From Ministeria vibrans ATCC 50519 (taxonomy: Eukaryota > Opisthokonta > Filasterea), in the NCBI GenBank assembly GCA_943704425.1, contig CALSCP010001606.1:1656-47590 (forward strand): a stretch of DNA of 45,935 nt. The letters run 5' to 3'. The notes under the pieces are model-generated. The model saw only the letters and a program-made list of their open reading frames with translations. It ran no database searches and was not told the origin of the DNA. Positions 1-9,820 of the stretch are shown here, piece by piece. Each line of letters opens with the position of its first letter. The first letter of the stretch is position 1. The translations under genes were made by a program, and so were the position numbers.

Positions 1-79
1 GTGCTCAAACTCAATTTGTTTCCCCTCACACCTGACAAAGAAAACTGGACAACGACTGACCTGTGGCGTCTTTAGGACC

Positions 80-2146
80 ATGGACGGCTCAGCAATCTCA
101 GCAGAGCCATTGCGTACGCGGCGCTCGCTGCCGCAGCAGTCAATCAACGTCGATTTGACGGGAAGTGGTGTTGTGACAACAGTGCAAACAACGGCGTTGT
201 GTGCGAGCCCCACCTCACGAATGGGCAAAACGACGAGCTCGCCGGGGATCCAGGATGTCAAAATGCGCAGCCATCAGGCCATGGGGTCGCCCTCGGCCGC
301 AACGGCGGCGGGGCGTGAGGCCTGGATGGATTCCAGTGACTCCGACACCGACAACGACCACACATACCGCAACACGAGCAGCTCCAAGCGCTGTGCCGAC
401 ACGGGCGCCTCGACTGGCACGCGTCGCAGACAACGCACACCATCGGGCTCGACACCCTATGCGTTTCGACCCGTCTCGTCGTCGCCCCGAGGCGGTGGGG
501 GCGGCGGTTCGGCGGTATCGCCGCGCGACACGTCTTCCAACAGTGCCCTTGACAACTCGCTCACAAGCCTCAACTGGCTCGCAAGTCTCAGCATGGGCCC
601 ACCGCGCAAGCGCACTACCTCAACCACCTCGACCACGTCGGCCACCGAAGTCCCTCTTGCGAGCCCACGCCAAACGTCCCTTGGCAGCACCACAACCACG
701 ACCACGACCACTTCTTCCACCATGCTCCATGATGGCAGCGACCCTCTGCGTACGTGCACCCTCTCCACCTCCTCGCTGGGTGAGCAAGAGATTGCCTCTG
801 GCTCGGCCACGTCAATCGATCGCGACATCAGCATGCAAGTGCCACTGATCCAACCGCTCGACGGCAACGACGAGCACAACTACATGAAAGCAGTGCGCCG
901 TGTGTCGGTCTCGGCCGGCAGCACCATCAACCTCACTTCTGCTCCGACTACACCAACGTCAGCAACGTCGTCAACAACAACAACACGGCCTCGCATGTAC
1001 GCGCGACGCAGCAGCACGACGAGTACAAGCACGCCGCGGACGGGCTCAGCCTTTACTGTGCCCACTTTAAGCAGTGTCGCCAAATACCGCACCAACCAGG
1101 CCATCAAGCCCCCGTATCCCATTACCACCCTCATTTGCATGGCTCTACACGACGCCAAAGAGCGCAGTGCCACAGCCGATCGCATTATTCATTGGATCGC
1201 CGAGACATTCCCCTACTTTACGCACACAACGGACCCTTCGTGGATGACGGCCGTGCAGAACCAACTCCGCTCCAACCGCTGCTTTAGCATTGCCCGCGGT
1301 ACCGTCGACCGGTGGACCATCGATGCAACCTTCAGTGACGTCTTTAGCGGCGATCCCTCGTACAACAGCGACCGGCGCAACTCCCCGACAGCTCACCTGC
1401 ACGCCCGCAAGAACACGGACTCTCGCATGCGCTCCCCACGTCGCCGCTCCTCCTTCTCCACACAGCCACACACACACCAGCAACAACGCAAACTCAAACA
1501 GCAACACCTCATTCAACAACAACAGCAGCAACAACAGCAAATGCGGTCCATGGACAACCTCAGCGACGTGACCATGACCGAGTCTGAAGCCGCGCTCGTT
1601 CACGCGCACCGGCGCAGTCTGTCCTTCAGTGCCGCAGACAGCATTCCCGCTGCGCGCTTTGGTGATGGCACGTCAGCTGAGCCCCTCACGGACGATCTGT
1701 ATTCCTACTACGCAATGACGCTGGGTGATTCATCGCAACAACAGACACATCAGAGTAGCAGTGACGACGAGCCGTCTATCAGTGCCATTCCCGACATTGA
1801 CTCACTTGTCGTCGAAGGAATTGCCATAGTCCCTCCGGCGCTACTCGACGACTCCTCTGCCTGGCAAGACGTCCTCGCGTCCTCCCTCCAACAGCACTGC
1901 AACGACGACGGTAGCTTACTCAATGCGTCTCTTGAAGCAATCAAATCCGATCTCCAATCCAACAATAACACGAGCAATGACACGAGCAATGACACTCTTT
2001 TTCCGTCCTCGACTGACCCATATTTGGAACATGACTCTGACTCAACCACCGCCACAAATTTCCTTTCGCCCGACAGTCTTCTTGATGACACGGCCATGGT
2101 TGATCCTTCTTCGTCAACGGACGTTCTTATGAGCGCCCTAATGTAA
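80..2146 (+). CDS. Forkhead (winged-helix) transcription factor, divergent
   Basis: Single-exon gene of 688 residues; the ATG sits in an ACCATGG context. Residues about 343-422 read as a forkhead domain: KPPYPITTLI at the start, then the helix 2 region ending FPYF, a W..AVQNQLRSNRCF helix 3 segment and a closing DRWTID strand. This is the order seen in Fox proteins (KPPYSYIALI ... FPYY ... W.NSIRHNLSLN.CF ... YWTLDP). The family binds DNA in the nucleus as a monomer. Everything outside the domain is low complexity: Ser/Thr-rich tracts before it, and a polyglutamine run (about residues 480-490) and an acidic Ser/Asp-rich tail after it, plausibly an activation region. The usual recognition-helix residues (RHNLSLN) read QNQLRSN here, so target specificity may differ. 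Fox genes are known from opisthokonts and amoebozoans. Domain call is strong; subfamily and targets are unknown. Confidence 0.85.
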   Translation: MDGSAISAEPLRTRRSLPQQSINVDLTGSGVVTTVQTTALCASPTSRMGKTTSSPGIQDVKMRSHQAMGSPSAATAAGREAWMDSSDSDTDNDHTYRNTSSSKRCADTGASTGTRRRQRTPSGSTPYAFRPVSSSPRGGGGGGSAVSPRDTSSNSALDNSLTSLNWLASLSMGPPRKRTTSTTSTTSATEVPLASPRQTSLGSTTTTTTTTSSTMLHDGSDPLRTCTLSTSSLGEQEIASGSATSIDRDISMQVPLIQPLDGNDEHNYMKAVRRVSVSAGSTINLTSAPTTPTSATSSTTTTRPRMYARRSSTTSTSTPRTGSAFTVPTLSSVAKYRTNQAIKPPYPITTLICMALHDAKERSATADRIIHWIAETFPYFTHTTDPSWMTAVQNQLRSNRCFSIARGTVDRWTIDATFSDVFSGDPSYNSDRRNSPTAHLHARKNTDSRMRSPRRRSSFSTQPHTHQQQRKLKQQHLIQQQQQQQQQMRSMDNLSDVTMTESEAALVHAHRRSLSFSAADSIPAARFGDGTSAEPLTDDLYSYYAMTLGDSSQQQTHQSSSDDEPSISAIPDIDSLVVEGIAIVPPALLDDSSAWQDVLASSLQQHCNDDGSLLNASLEAIKSDLQSNNNTSNDTSNDTLFPSSTDPYLEHDSDSTTATNFLSPDSLLDDTAMVDPSSSTDVLMSALM

Positions 2147-2456
2147 TAATTCAATTTTCCACTACAATCAATAATAAAAAAATTAATAATATTAATTTTA
2201 ATAATAATAATAAACATACCATTTTATTTTATTAACACAACGAGTTTCAGAAAACTTAGCGTATTACTTTCAATTTATTATAATTATTCGAAAACTTACA
2301 AAATTTATCTTAATGCGTCTCACTCACGTTTTTTTTTGTAAAAATAATCGAAAACCAATTCTTTAAAAGGCTCACTTGGTAAATCAGTCAATCATCTTAA
2401 TGCTTTTGCATTAACACACACACACACACAAAATGGCTTTCAACTGCACATTTCTC
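2147..2456. other. Convergent intergenic region
   Basis: AT-rich 3' flanks of the forkhead gene and the aspartyl-tRNA synthetase gene meet here. It holds AAT/TTA runs and a short (AC)n tract near 2414-2430. I see no gene. Confidence 0.6.
2173..2178 (+). terminator. Poly(A) signal candidate of the forkhead gene
   Basis: An AATAAA hexamer lies 26 bases after the stop codon, in an A/T-only stretch. Confidence 0.4.
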
Positions 2457-3090
2457 TCAAGGAGTGACACGAGACGGGTCACGAGGGAAGAGAGAAGTCT
2501 TGCGGATGTTATTGAGCCCCAAGTAGAGCATAACAACACGCTCCATGCCGACACCGCCGCCGCCGTGCGGGGGCGCACCGTGCTTGAAAGCATCAACGTA
2601 CCCCTGGATGGTCGGGATGGCAATGTCGTGCTCCCCTGCGCGCTCCACAAGGTACTCTGCGTCGTGGACACGCTGTGCGCCCGAAAGGATCTCTTCGCCA
2701 CGCATAAACAAATCGTACGAGTTGCTGTAGCCCGGCATGTCCGCGTCAGGCATCGTGTAGAACGGACGAATGGCAAGAGGGAACTTGTCGAGCATGTAGA
2801 AGTCGGTGCCGTACTTCTTCTTCACGAGGGTTCCCAGGAACTTCTCGTTGGCCGTCGTCAAGTCATCAAACTCGCCCATTTCCACTCCAGCCTCACGCAA
2901 CATTGCAACTGCATCGGGAAACGTCAGGCGCAGACTCGGCTCAAGAAACTGGAAGGGTTCAGCGGGAAACTGACGCGAGACAGTGTTGATTTCAGTGTCA
3001 AACTGGTCGCGAAGACCCTTGAAAATCGACACGAACATCTGATCAAGCATGTCGAGGACCTACAACAAGTGGTGGAGAGATAGAGTGAGT

Positions 3091-3187
<97 letters not shown>

Positions 3188-4493
3188 AAGAAACAAAGTG
3201 ATAGAGAGAGAGGAGAAAGAAACAAAGTGATAAGAGAGAGAGAGGAGAAAGAAACAAAGTGATAGAGAGAAACACAGTGATAGTGAGAAAGAGGGAGAAA
3301 GTAACAAAGTGATAGAGAGAGAGAGAAAGTAACACAGTGATAGTGAGAAAGAGGGAGAAAGAAACAAAGTGATAGAGAGAGAAAAACACAGTGATAGTGA
3401 GAAAGAGGGAGAAAGAAACAAAGTGATAGAGAGAGAAAAACACAGTGATAGTGAGAAAGAGGGAGAAAGTAACAAAGTGATAGAGAGAGAGAAAGAAAGA
3501 AAGAGAGATGGGATATTGATTGAGCAAGACGTAATAACACAAAAATGACTATGACAGCGATTGAGAGTGAATGCGCGAGTATGTGCAAGTGACTCTTCGC
3601 TTACTTCATGATAGTGCTCGGAAATAACCATTTCCATATCAAGACCGACAAACTCAGTGAGATGGCGATGGGTATTGCTGTCCTCCGCGCGAAACACTGT
3701 GCATCGCCCAAACAAGACAGTGAGTAAGTGGAAAGAAAATCAACCGAGAGTAAAACTTATATGGAAGTGAAAAGAAAAATCCATTAAAATTGAATCAATT
3801 AGAAATGACAAGAATGATACAAAACATTAATATTATTATTGGAAATGACGTATGGAAAAAATGAAACTTACCGGGACCCACTTCAAAAACGCGCTCCATA
3901 TCGCCACAAATGGCCATCTGCTTGTACAGCTGAGGACTCTGCGCCAGATACGCACTCGCTACACCAACAAAAACGTGATGATGAGATTAGTAGGGGAAAC
4001 GGGTTGTTGGTGGCTGTGACGACGATGTTACATTTGAAGTAGGACACTTTGAAAACGTTTGCACCGCCTTCGGACGCAGCGGGAATGATTTTCGGGGAAT
4101 GGATCTCAGTGAAGTTCTGAGAGAGAAGGAAGTTGCGGAAGAACATACAGACACCAGATTGGATGCGAAAGATGGCCTACGAGAATGAACATTAGGGTTA
4201 GGGTTTTGGGTTGAAGTGTTTCACGAGTTCTTACCTGGCTTGTTGTTGTTCTGAGGTCAATGATGCGGTTGTCGAGTCGCGTGTCCTGGCCCACCGAAGG
4301 AAGACCCTCCTTGGCAAGCTCGTCGGCCGAACGACTGGCATCGTCGATCTGGAAGGGGAGTGTCGTGGCGGCGCGACTGACACAGTGCAGTTGGCTCACG
4401 TGCAGTTCCACAGTGGATTGAGTGCACGATTGGATAGGCGTGTCCACTTTCATCACTGTCCCAAGCACATTCACAATGGACTCTTTGGGAAGG

Positions 4494-4534
<41 letters not shown>

Positions 4535-5507
4535 AGAATGTATCGGAAACACTCAATCAGTGTGATGGGAAGTTTGTACCTTCCGGCAAACTTGACAAAG
4601 TGTTTGCTGATTTTGTCGTTGACAAAAGCAAGACCTTGAAGGGTGAACTGCTGCTGACGGAAGACAAGGAAGCATTGCTTGCCGGTCGAGCGAGATGTGT
4701 GGATTCGAACGCGAATCAGAACCTGTTCAATTTTTTGAGACGCACAGTGAGTTTGAGTTGACGTGCAAGTCTGCTGTTTTCGTCTGTACCTCTTGACCAA
4801 CGAGGGACTCGGTCACTTGCTCAACGCGAGTGTACGTGCGGCCAGGACGATCGCGGCTTTGCATCATGGGAAGCATGCCGTAGAGACCCTCGGAGTAGTC
4901 CTGTGGGTGTGACAAGGAACAGTGTCATGACGAATGATGCGATGATGAAATGAGAGATGTGCAAAAGGAGAGCTGTGCGGCGGGCGCGGCGGGGCGGGGA
5001 GGGGCCTCGCCCAATGGCAGGCAGGCAGCGGGTGCGGGAGGGCGTGGATGCGTTGGGAATGGCGCGATATTGCGTCAGTGCGGCGTGAGTGAGCATCAAT
5101 GCGCAAATCCGCCAACAACTCTTCACTGGCGTCCGTTGCAGTGTCATTACCGGTCCCATGGCCGCAGCCTCTTCAGCAACCTGCAGAGTAGAGACAAAAT
5201 AGGAGATCAGGCGGTCTCAGAATGTCGTAATAAGGTTATTTGGATTTGTCATGCTGAGTTTCTTTTTTTTTTTTTTTTTTTTTTTTTTGACTTACGCGTT
5301 TGGCTTCAGCCGCAGCCTTGAGCGCCGCCTTCTCGCGCTCCTTCTCGAGCTTCTTCAGAGCCTTCTTGCTCAGGGGAAGACCGTCGTCGCTGAGTTACGA
5401 GATTGGAAAACTGATCAGCAGACGAACTTTTCGACTGAGGAGTATACATACCCCAGAACGGGCGCAGGAGCAGCGGTGGTAGCAGTGTTACTGGAGGGTT
5501 CCGACAT
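2457..5507 (-). CDS. Aspartyl-tRNA synthetase, cytosolic, 10 exons
   Basis: Class II synthetase that charges tRNA-Asp. Exons: 5507-5452, 5389-5296, 5180-5151, 4900-4790, 4722-4580, 4493-4235, 4176-4032, 3958-3872, 3696-3605, 3059-2457, giving 539 residues. All introns are GT-AG and phases join cleanly. The N-terminus ([11 protein letters not shown]) leads into a Lys/Glu-rich helix ending EAKR, the usual eukaryotic extension. An OB-fold anticodon domain follows ([20 protein letters not shown]). The catalytic core has class II motif 2, [15 protein letters not shown] (residues 309-323), and motif 3, [12 protein letters not shown] (from residue 510). The C-terminus [10 protein letters not shown] is the eukaryotic/archaeal-type ending. 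Length and order match animal cytosolic AspRS (about 500 residues). The last intron (3604-3060) carries a large (GA)n and minisatellite block. Identity is secure; the exact tip of exon 1 is the least certain part. Confidence 0.93.
3095..3182. repeat. (GA)n microsatellite in the last AspRS intron
   Basis: About 44 GA dinucleotides. On the coding (minus) strand it is a (TC)n tract beginning about 35 bases before the 3' splice site at 3060, so it doubles as the polypyrimidine tract. Confidence 0.95.
3183..3508. repeat. GA-rich minisatellite
   Basis: Imperfect tandem copies built on AACACAGTGATAGTGAG. That core starts at 3271, 3331, 3384 and 3439, so the period is about 53-60 bp. Shorter related units (AACAAAGTGATAGAGA) fill the space between and before. 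It lies wholly in the AspRS intron and probably grew out of the neighbouring (GA)n tract. Confidence 0.85.
4496..4529. repeat. Poly(A) tract, poly(T) on the coding strand
   Basis: A run of 34 A on the plus strand. On the AspRS coding strand it is poly(T) ending directly at the TAG acceptor of the exon starting at 4493. Confidence 0.95.
5263..5288. repeat. Poly(T) tract in an AspRS intron
   Basis: A run of 26 T on the plus strand, so poly(A) on the coding strand. It starts just after the GTAAGTC donor at 5295. Confidence 0.95.
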
Positions 5508-5856
5508 CGAAAGATAAAAAAAAGTGAAAAATAAAATTCGATAATCGATCGATCTTAGAAATAATTATTGCCTTTCAGAGAATGACTTCAACCGCACGGG
5601 AAACACTTCTTCAATTGCTGAATTGTATTGCAATTTGCAGCCTCCATTAACTCGTCGGTTGCGCAGCTGTTTGACGTGACGTCATTTGTGATGAAAAAAA
5701 TGCATAAAAGTGAATTATTATAACAATAATAACATTATAAATTAATATTAGGTTTATTATTATTATTATTGTTAAATTGGCCGACCGAATAAACACGTAG
5801 ACAGCCAGTAAAAATAAAAAAAACGAATTTATTATTATGATTATGTGTTCACTGTT
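5508..5856. other. Intergenic region, AspRS 5' side
   Basis: Between the AspRS start and the ACMSD stop, both on the minus strand. AT-rich, with a GATCGATCGATC-like cluster at about 5540-5555 and a (TTA)n run at about 5755-5772. It should hold the AspRS promoter and the ACMSD 3' UTR. No further gene seen. Confidence 0.6.
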
Positions 5857-7312
5857 TTATTTCTTCTCCTTTGAGTCCTTTTCCGGTTCTTCAGGAGTTT
5901 TCTGACTTTCCTCCAAATCCAAGTCGGACCGTTCCACTCCCAAAAACTCCAGAGCAGTTTTAAAGAGAATCTGCTCCTTATCCTCACTCGACAACTCACT
6001 GTGCTTCTAATAAAAAGAAAACGAGACAAAGAGAGTGTAAGAGACATTTTTTTGAGACTGAGTGACGCTTTTGTGGCACTGCAAGTGATTTTTATGCGCG
6101 TGTGTGTTTACCTCGACAAGTTTTCCAGGGTAAGTCCAGGGAGGTTGTTCGCCCAAGGGAAAGGGATAGTCACTGCCCAGCATCACTCGATTGGAGCCTG
6201 AAAAGAGGGAACCCAAGAGTGCGTGAAGAAGAGAAAGTGAGAAAGACAGTGCCGTGAGAGAATGATAATCAACGTCAGATTTCAGATTTCAGAAGATAAT
6301 TATTTAGATTACCAAACAGTTTGACAAGGTACTTGAGCATATCGTCATCATGAACAAGAGAATCAACGTAGAAACGACCGCAGTAGGAACGAGGAGAGTT
6401 AGGATTGTCAACCTATGGAAAAGAGAGAATTCGATTGCAGTAGAGTTAGGGTTAGGGTATTTTTTGTGTGTGTACGTACTGCACACAAGTCGGGTCGGCA
6501 CACGTGTCCATGTTCCACTCGTCCAATTGTCGCTGGAAATGATCCTCCGCCATGTGCAAACGCAACTGACAACCACAATCAATATCAGCTTCTCTACCTT
6601 TCTCTATCTTATTTTGCACCTTTCAAGTTTGGGTACTTATCAAAGATACCCCCAAAAATCATGGAGCAAATGGCTCGACTGGACTCAGCGGGCATTCCCA
6701 CAAGCCACGGAAGCCAATACTACACACAAACAATCCCACTAAATTTCTCTCTCACTCTCTCACTCACTGCACTTTATACCTTTTCCATATCTCCTTTTCC
6801 CATCATGTCCCAAGGATGGACAAAAATAGATGCACCCAGTCTCTCAGCAGTCTAATAAAACCACACACAGTTCACATAAGGTTGATCCATCTCACAAATT
6901 TTTTTTCTACCTCGTAAATCGGGTGAAGTTGTTCGTCATTGAGATTCCACGCGTTGATGTGTGTTCCAATCTGTACTCCTGCAAATCCCAGTTCCAATAC
7001 ACATCGCTCCAACTCCTGAAAGCCAAAAAGACAAAAAAAAAACAAAAACGAAAGAACACAGTTCAATATTATTTTGATTTGCAATGCACAAAACAAACCA
7101 GTTGTGTGGTGTACCTTGACCGCCAACTCTGGTGCTTGCATGGGCAGCGTGCCGAGTCCAATGAACTTGCGGGGGTTCTTACGCACCGTCTCAGCCAGGT
7201 CATCGTTGAGAAACCGCGCCACCTCGGCGCCGTGCTCCGGCTGGGCCCAGTACGAGAACATGACTGGCACAGTGGACAAGACCTAAGCAAAGAAGGCCGT
7301 TTCATCTCTCTC

Positions 7313-7346
<34 letters not shown>

Positions 7347-7704
7347 ACACACACCAAATACACACACAAAAACACACCACCACCACCACCACGACTCCCC
7401 CGTGCATGTGGCTACCTGCACGTTGACCTCCGTGGCGTCCATGTCGGCTGTGCGTGCGTCGCAGCAGTAACAGTTCTTGGCGACTTTGCGGAAGAACCGC
7501 CCGTCAATGAACATGTCTGTCTCGTCCGGGCCGTTGTGTACAAGCTGCACAAACCCACCGTAGCTAGGCGCAAGTCGAATGAAGACGCCGTTTCAATGAA
7601 AATGAGGAAAACTGAAATGTGTGCAAAACTCACCCGAAACGTTCAGCAAAGTTTGGAATGTTCCTTGGCAAAATATGCGTGTGTAGATCAATCTTAGGCG
7701 GCAT
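5857..7704 (-). CDS. ACMSD: 2-amino-3-carboxymuconate-6-semialdehyde decarboxylase
   Basis: Amidohydrolase-fold, zinc-dependent decarboxylase that diverts the kynurenine (tryptophan breakdown) pathway away from quinolinate and NAD. Ten exons: 7704-7634, 7563-7416, 7282-7115, 7015-6911, 6851-6780, 6719-6620, 6565-6480, 6412-6313, 6197-6112, 6006-5857; 361 residues (animal ACMSD about 336). Hallmarks read straight from the exons: DLHTHILP (H8, H10), STVPVMFSYWA, GLGTLPMQAPELAVK, VQIGTH, FVHPWD (H176), AFAHGGG (H226) and GSDYPFPLGE (D293). These correspond to the family's metal and catalytic residues (human H6, H8, H174, H224, D291, all shifted by two). The extra length is a charged Lys/Glu-rich C-terminal tail. 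No other kynurenine-pathway gene is in the window. Identity is secure. Confidence 0.93.
7304..7346. repeat. (CT)n microsatellite in an ACMSD intron
   Basis: A CT run with one G interruption, followed by short CA and CAC runs. In coding sense it is (GA)n, the opposite orientation to most such tracts here. Confidence 0.95.
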
Positions 7705-8211
7705 CGTATGTACGCGTGTGTGTGTGTGTGTGAAAGAGAGAGAGAGGCAGAGAATCGATTGACGACAAATGATCTGTCACCAAAAAACTGAAACAACTAA
7801 TGATAATCAACCCATTAGTAAATAGTACCAATTTGAAGGGCCTCTTTTTTTCTCTTTCCTTAAGGTAACAGATATGTCAACACTCGCACTCGGACGTTCC
7901 GCATCCGGAAATATAAAAAGCGTCTCGCTCGTCATTGCAACATAATATAATAATATATTGATCGACTCTGAATGGGAATCCACGTGGAAGACCCTTGCGC
8001 GCCCGACAAGCCTCCCACACGCCCTCCCGCACTGCCACGCCTCCTCTATGCACACCATCTGGCTAGTTTCTGAAGAATCACGCCGCCATTCGCCCGTTCT
8101 ACTGCGCAATTGGCGTCGGAACCCAAAAAAAAAAAAATTCGTTCTCATCTCACAGTCACTCACTCATCGCTCTCCTGCTGCTCCTGCCACAGACATCTCC
8201 CTAGACCCATT
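7705..8211. promoter_or_regulatory. Divergent promoter region between ACMSD and TCTP
   Basis: The two genes point away from each other, so both promoters must lie in these 507 bp. Contents: a (GT)n run just upstream of ACMSD (about 7717-7732), a GGAAATATAAAAAGCG TATA-like element at about 7906-7921, and an A12 run near 8125. No RNA gene recognised. Confidence 0.5.
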
Positions 8212-9083
8212 ATGATTATCTACAAGGACATCATCTCCGGTGAGAACACACCTTATTCTGTCCGTTTGAGACTCATTTCGTTTCCCCCCTCTTTTTTTTT
8301 TTTTTTTTTTTTTCGTGTGCGCTCGTTCAGGCGACGAGGTTGGCTCGGACAGCTTCCCGCACGTGGAGGTCGACGACGTCGTCATTGGTATGGTGCTGTT
8401 GGGAAGCGCTTGAGTCTGCCCTGCTTATGTTCCGTCTGGTGTGTGTGTGTGTGTGTGTGATTTTGTGTAGAGCTGACTGCCAAGAAGATTTCCGTCTCCA
8501 ACGACATTGACGAGTCTCTGTTGGGCGCCAACGCTTCCGCCGAGGAGGCCGCCGAGGGAACAGAGTCGGCTGCCCTCACAGACTTTGACGTTGTCATCTC
8601 TCATCAGCTCCAGCGAACGTCGTTCGACAAGAAGTCGTACATGGTAATGCAATAACATGACACAGAGAGGATTTCTGTTCTGATCCTCAACGCGTCGTTG
8701 GTTAGGCGTACATCAAGGGCTTCATGAAGACAATCAAGGAGCGTCTTGAGAAGGAGAACCCCGACCGTGTCAAGGTTTTCACCGAGAAGATGCCGCCGAG
8801 TACGGAAATGCCTCTCTAGCATGTGAGTTTCTCACCACTGTCATCTTTTGCAGTCATCAAGAAGCTCCTGGGCAAGTTTGACGAGCTCGAGTTCTTCACC
8901 GGAGCATCGCAAAACTTTGAGGGTCTGGTACTCATCTGCGACTGGCGCGAGGATGGCGTAAGACACACTCTTTCTACTTGCACATTTCCCCTTTGGGCTT
9001 GTTGACTCACATCTCCCGTCTCTGTTTAGGTGACCCCTTACTTCATTCTGTTCAAGGATGCCCTTAAGCAGGAGAAGTGCTAG
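8212..9083 (+). CDS. TPT1: Translationally controlled tumour protein (TCTP)
   Basis: Small, abundant cytosolic protein with an Mss4-like fold, linked to growth control, calcium binding and microtubule association in other eukaryotes. Six exons: 8212-8239, 8331-8387, 8471-8643, 8706-8799, 8854-8957, 9030-9083; 169 residues against about 172 in most species. It begins MIIYKDIISGDEVGSDSFP. The two TCTP signature regions are visible: the segment around LGANASAEE and the DFDVVISHQL/FTGASQNFEGL stretch, ending YFILFKDALKQEKC. All introns are short GT-AG; intron 1 carries poly(T) and intron 2 a (GT)n run. An AATAAA follows at 9284. In animals TCTP is tied to TOR/Rheb signalling, and TSC1 is also present in this window, but the two are not adjacent. 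Confidence 0.96.
8292..8313. repeat. Poly(T) tract in TCTP intron 1
   Basis: A run of 22 T on the coding strand, 17 bases before the CAG acceptor at 8328-8330. Confidence 0.95.
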
Positions 9084-9711
9084 CTCACTGCCACAAATAC
9101 ACACACTCAACCTAAAGTCACAGAATATCTCGTCCTGTCGAATTGCGTCTTTCTCTTTCTATTTCTTTTGCATCTCTCTTATTTTTCAGTCATCTACACT
9201 CCACCTATCAAAGCGGACCATCTCGAAGCCCTTGATGGTCCGTACACACAATCGAGCTTGTTTTTTATATCAATTTATCCTTGAATAAATTGGAAATGTC
9301 TCTTCTCTTTCTTTCTATCTATCCTCAAACCAAACATTCTCGAAAGGCAAAGCTACCCTGCAAACAATGCAATATTTTATACTACAAACCAAAACAAATG
9401 AAACAAAACCAAAACGGCAATAACTCCAACATCGCACCTTACCCTCAAATCAAAGGAATCTAAATCTCCCTTCTCTCTCTTGTCTTTGCTCTTTCCTAAG
9501 TTCTCTTGCCCAGATCACCTCAACATGACAACATCACATATCAGTGGACAGTGATATCACCTTCGTTTTCTTTCTGATCAACCCCAATCCAACTTGCAAA
9601 TTCCTTTCCTGTGAGACTTGCGGTCAAAACATAAAAACAAAGATCTCAGTATAAGATATCTCTGACTCTGAGTATGTAACTTTTTTTCTTGTGCAGAGCG
9701 TCTTTCTCTCC
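9084..9711. other. TCTP 3' UTR and upstream region of the adhesion GPCR
   Basis: About 630 bp without a convincing gene. Short open stretches exist but show no domain or codon pattern. It must contain the TCTP 3' UTR and the promoter/5' UTR of the next gene. TTTTTTTCTTGTGCAG at 9681-9696 looks like a 3' splice site, so a 5' UTR intron is possible. Confidence 0.45.
9284..9289 (+). terminator. Poly(A) signal candidate of TCTP
   Basis: An AATAAA hexamer lies 200 bases after the TCTP stop codon, inside a T-rich stretch. Confidence 0.5.
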
Positions 9712-9787
9712 ATGCAGCGGTCCTCTTTGTACACGCTGGCGACTGTGCTGGTGGCTCTGTCGCTTCCCTTCGAGGGTATTCAGCACT

Positions 9788-9820
<33 letters not shown>

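Noticed and set aside
2433-3083. 216-codon plus-strand open frame opposite AspRS
   Set aside because: Shadow of the last AspRS exon; no domain, and the opposite strand matches class II synthetase throughout.
3095-3508. CRISPR-like or centromeric tandem array
   Set aside because: Copies are degenerate GA-rich minisatellite units without spacers, inside an intron.
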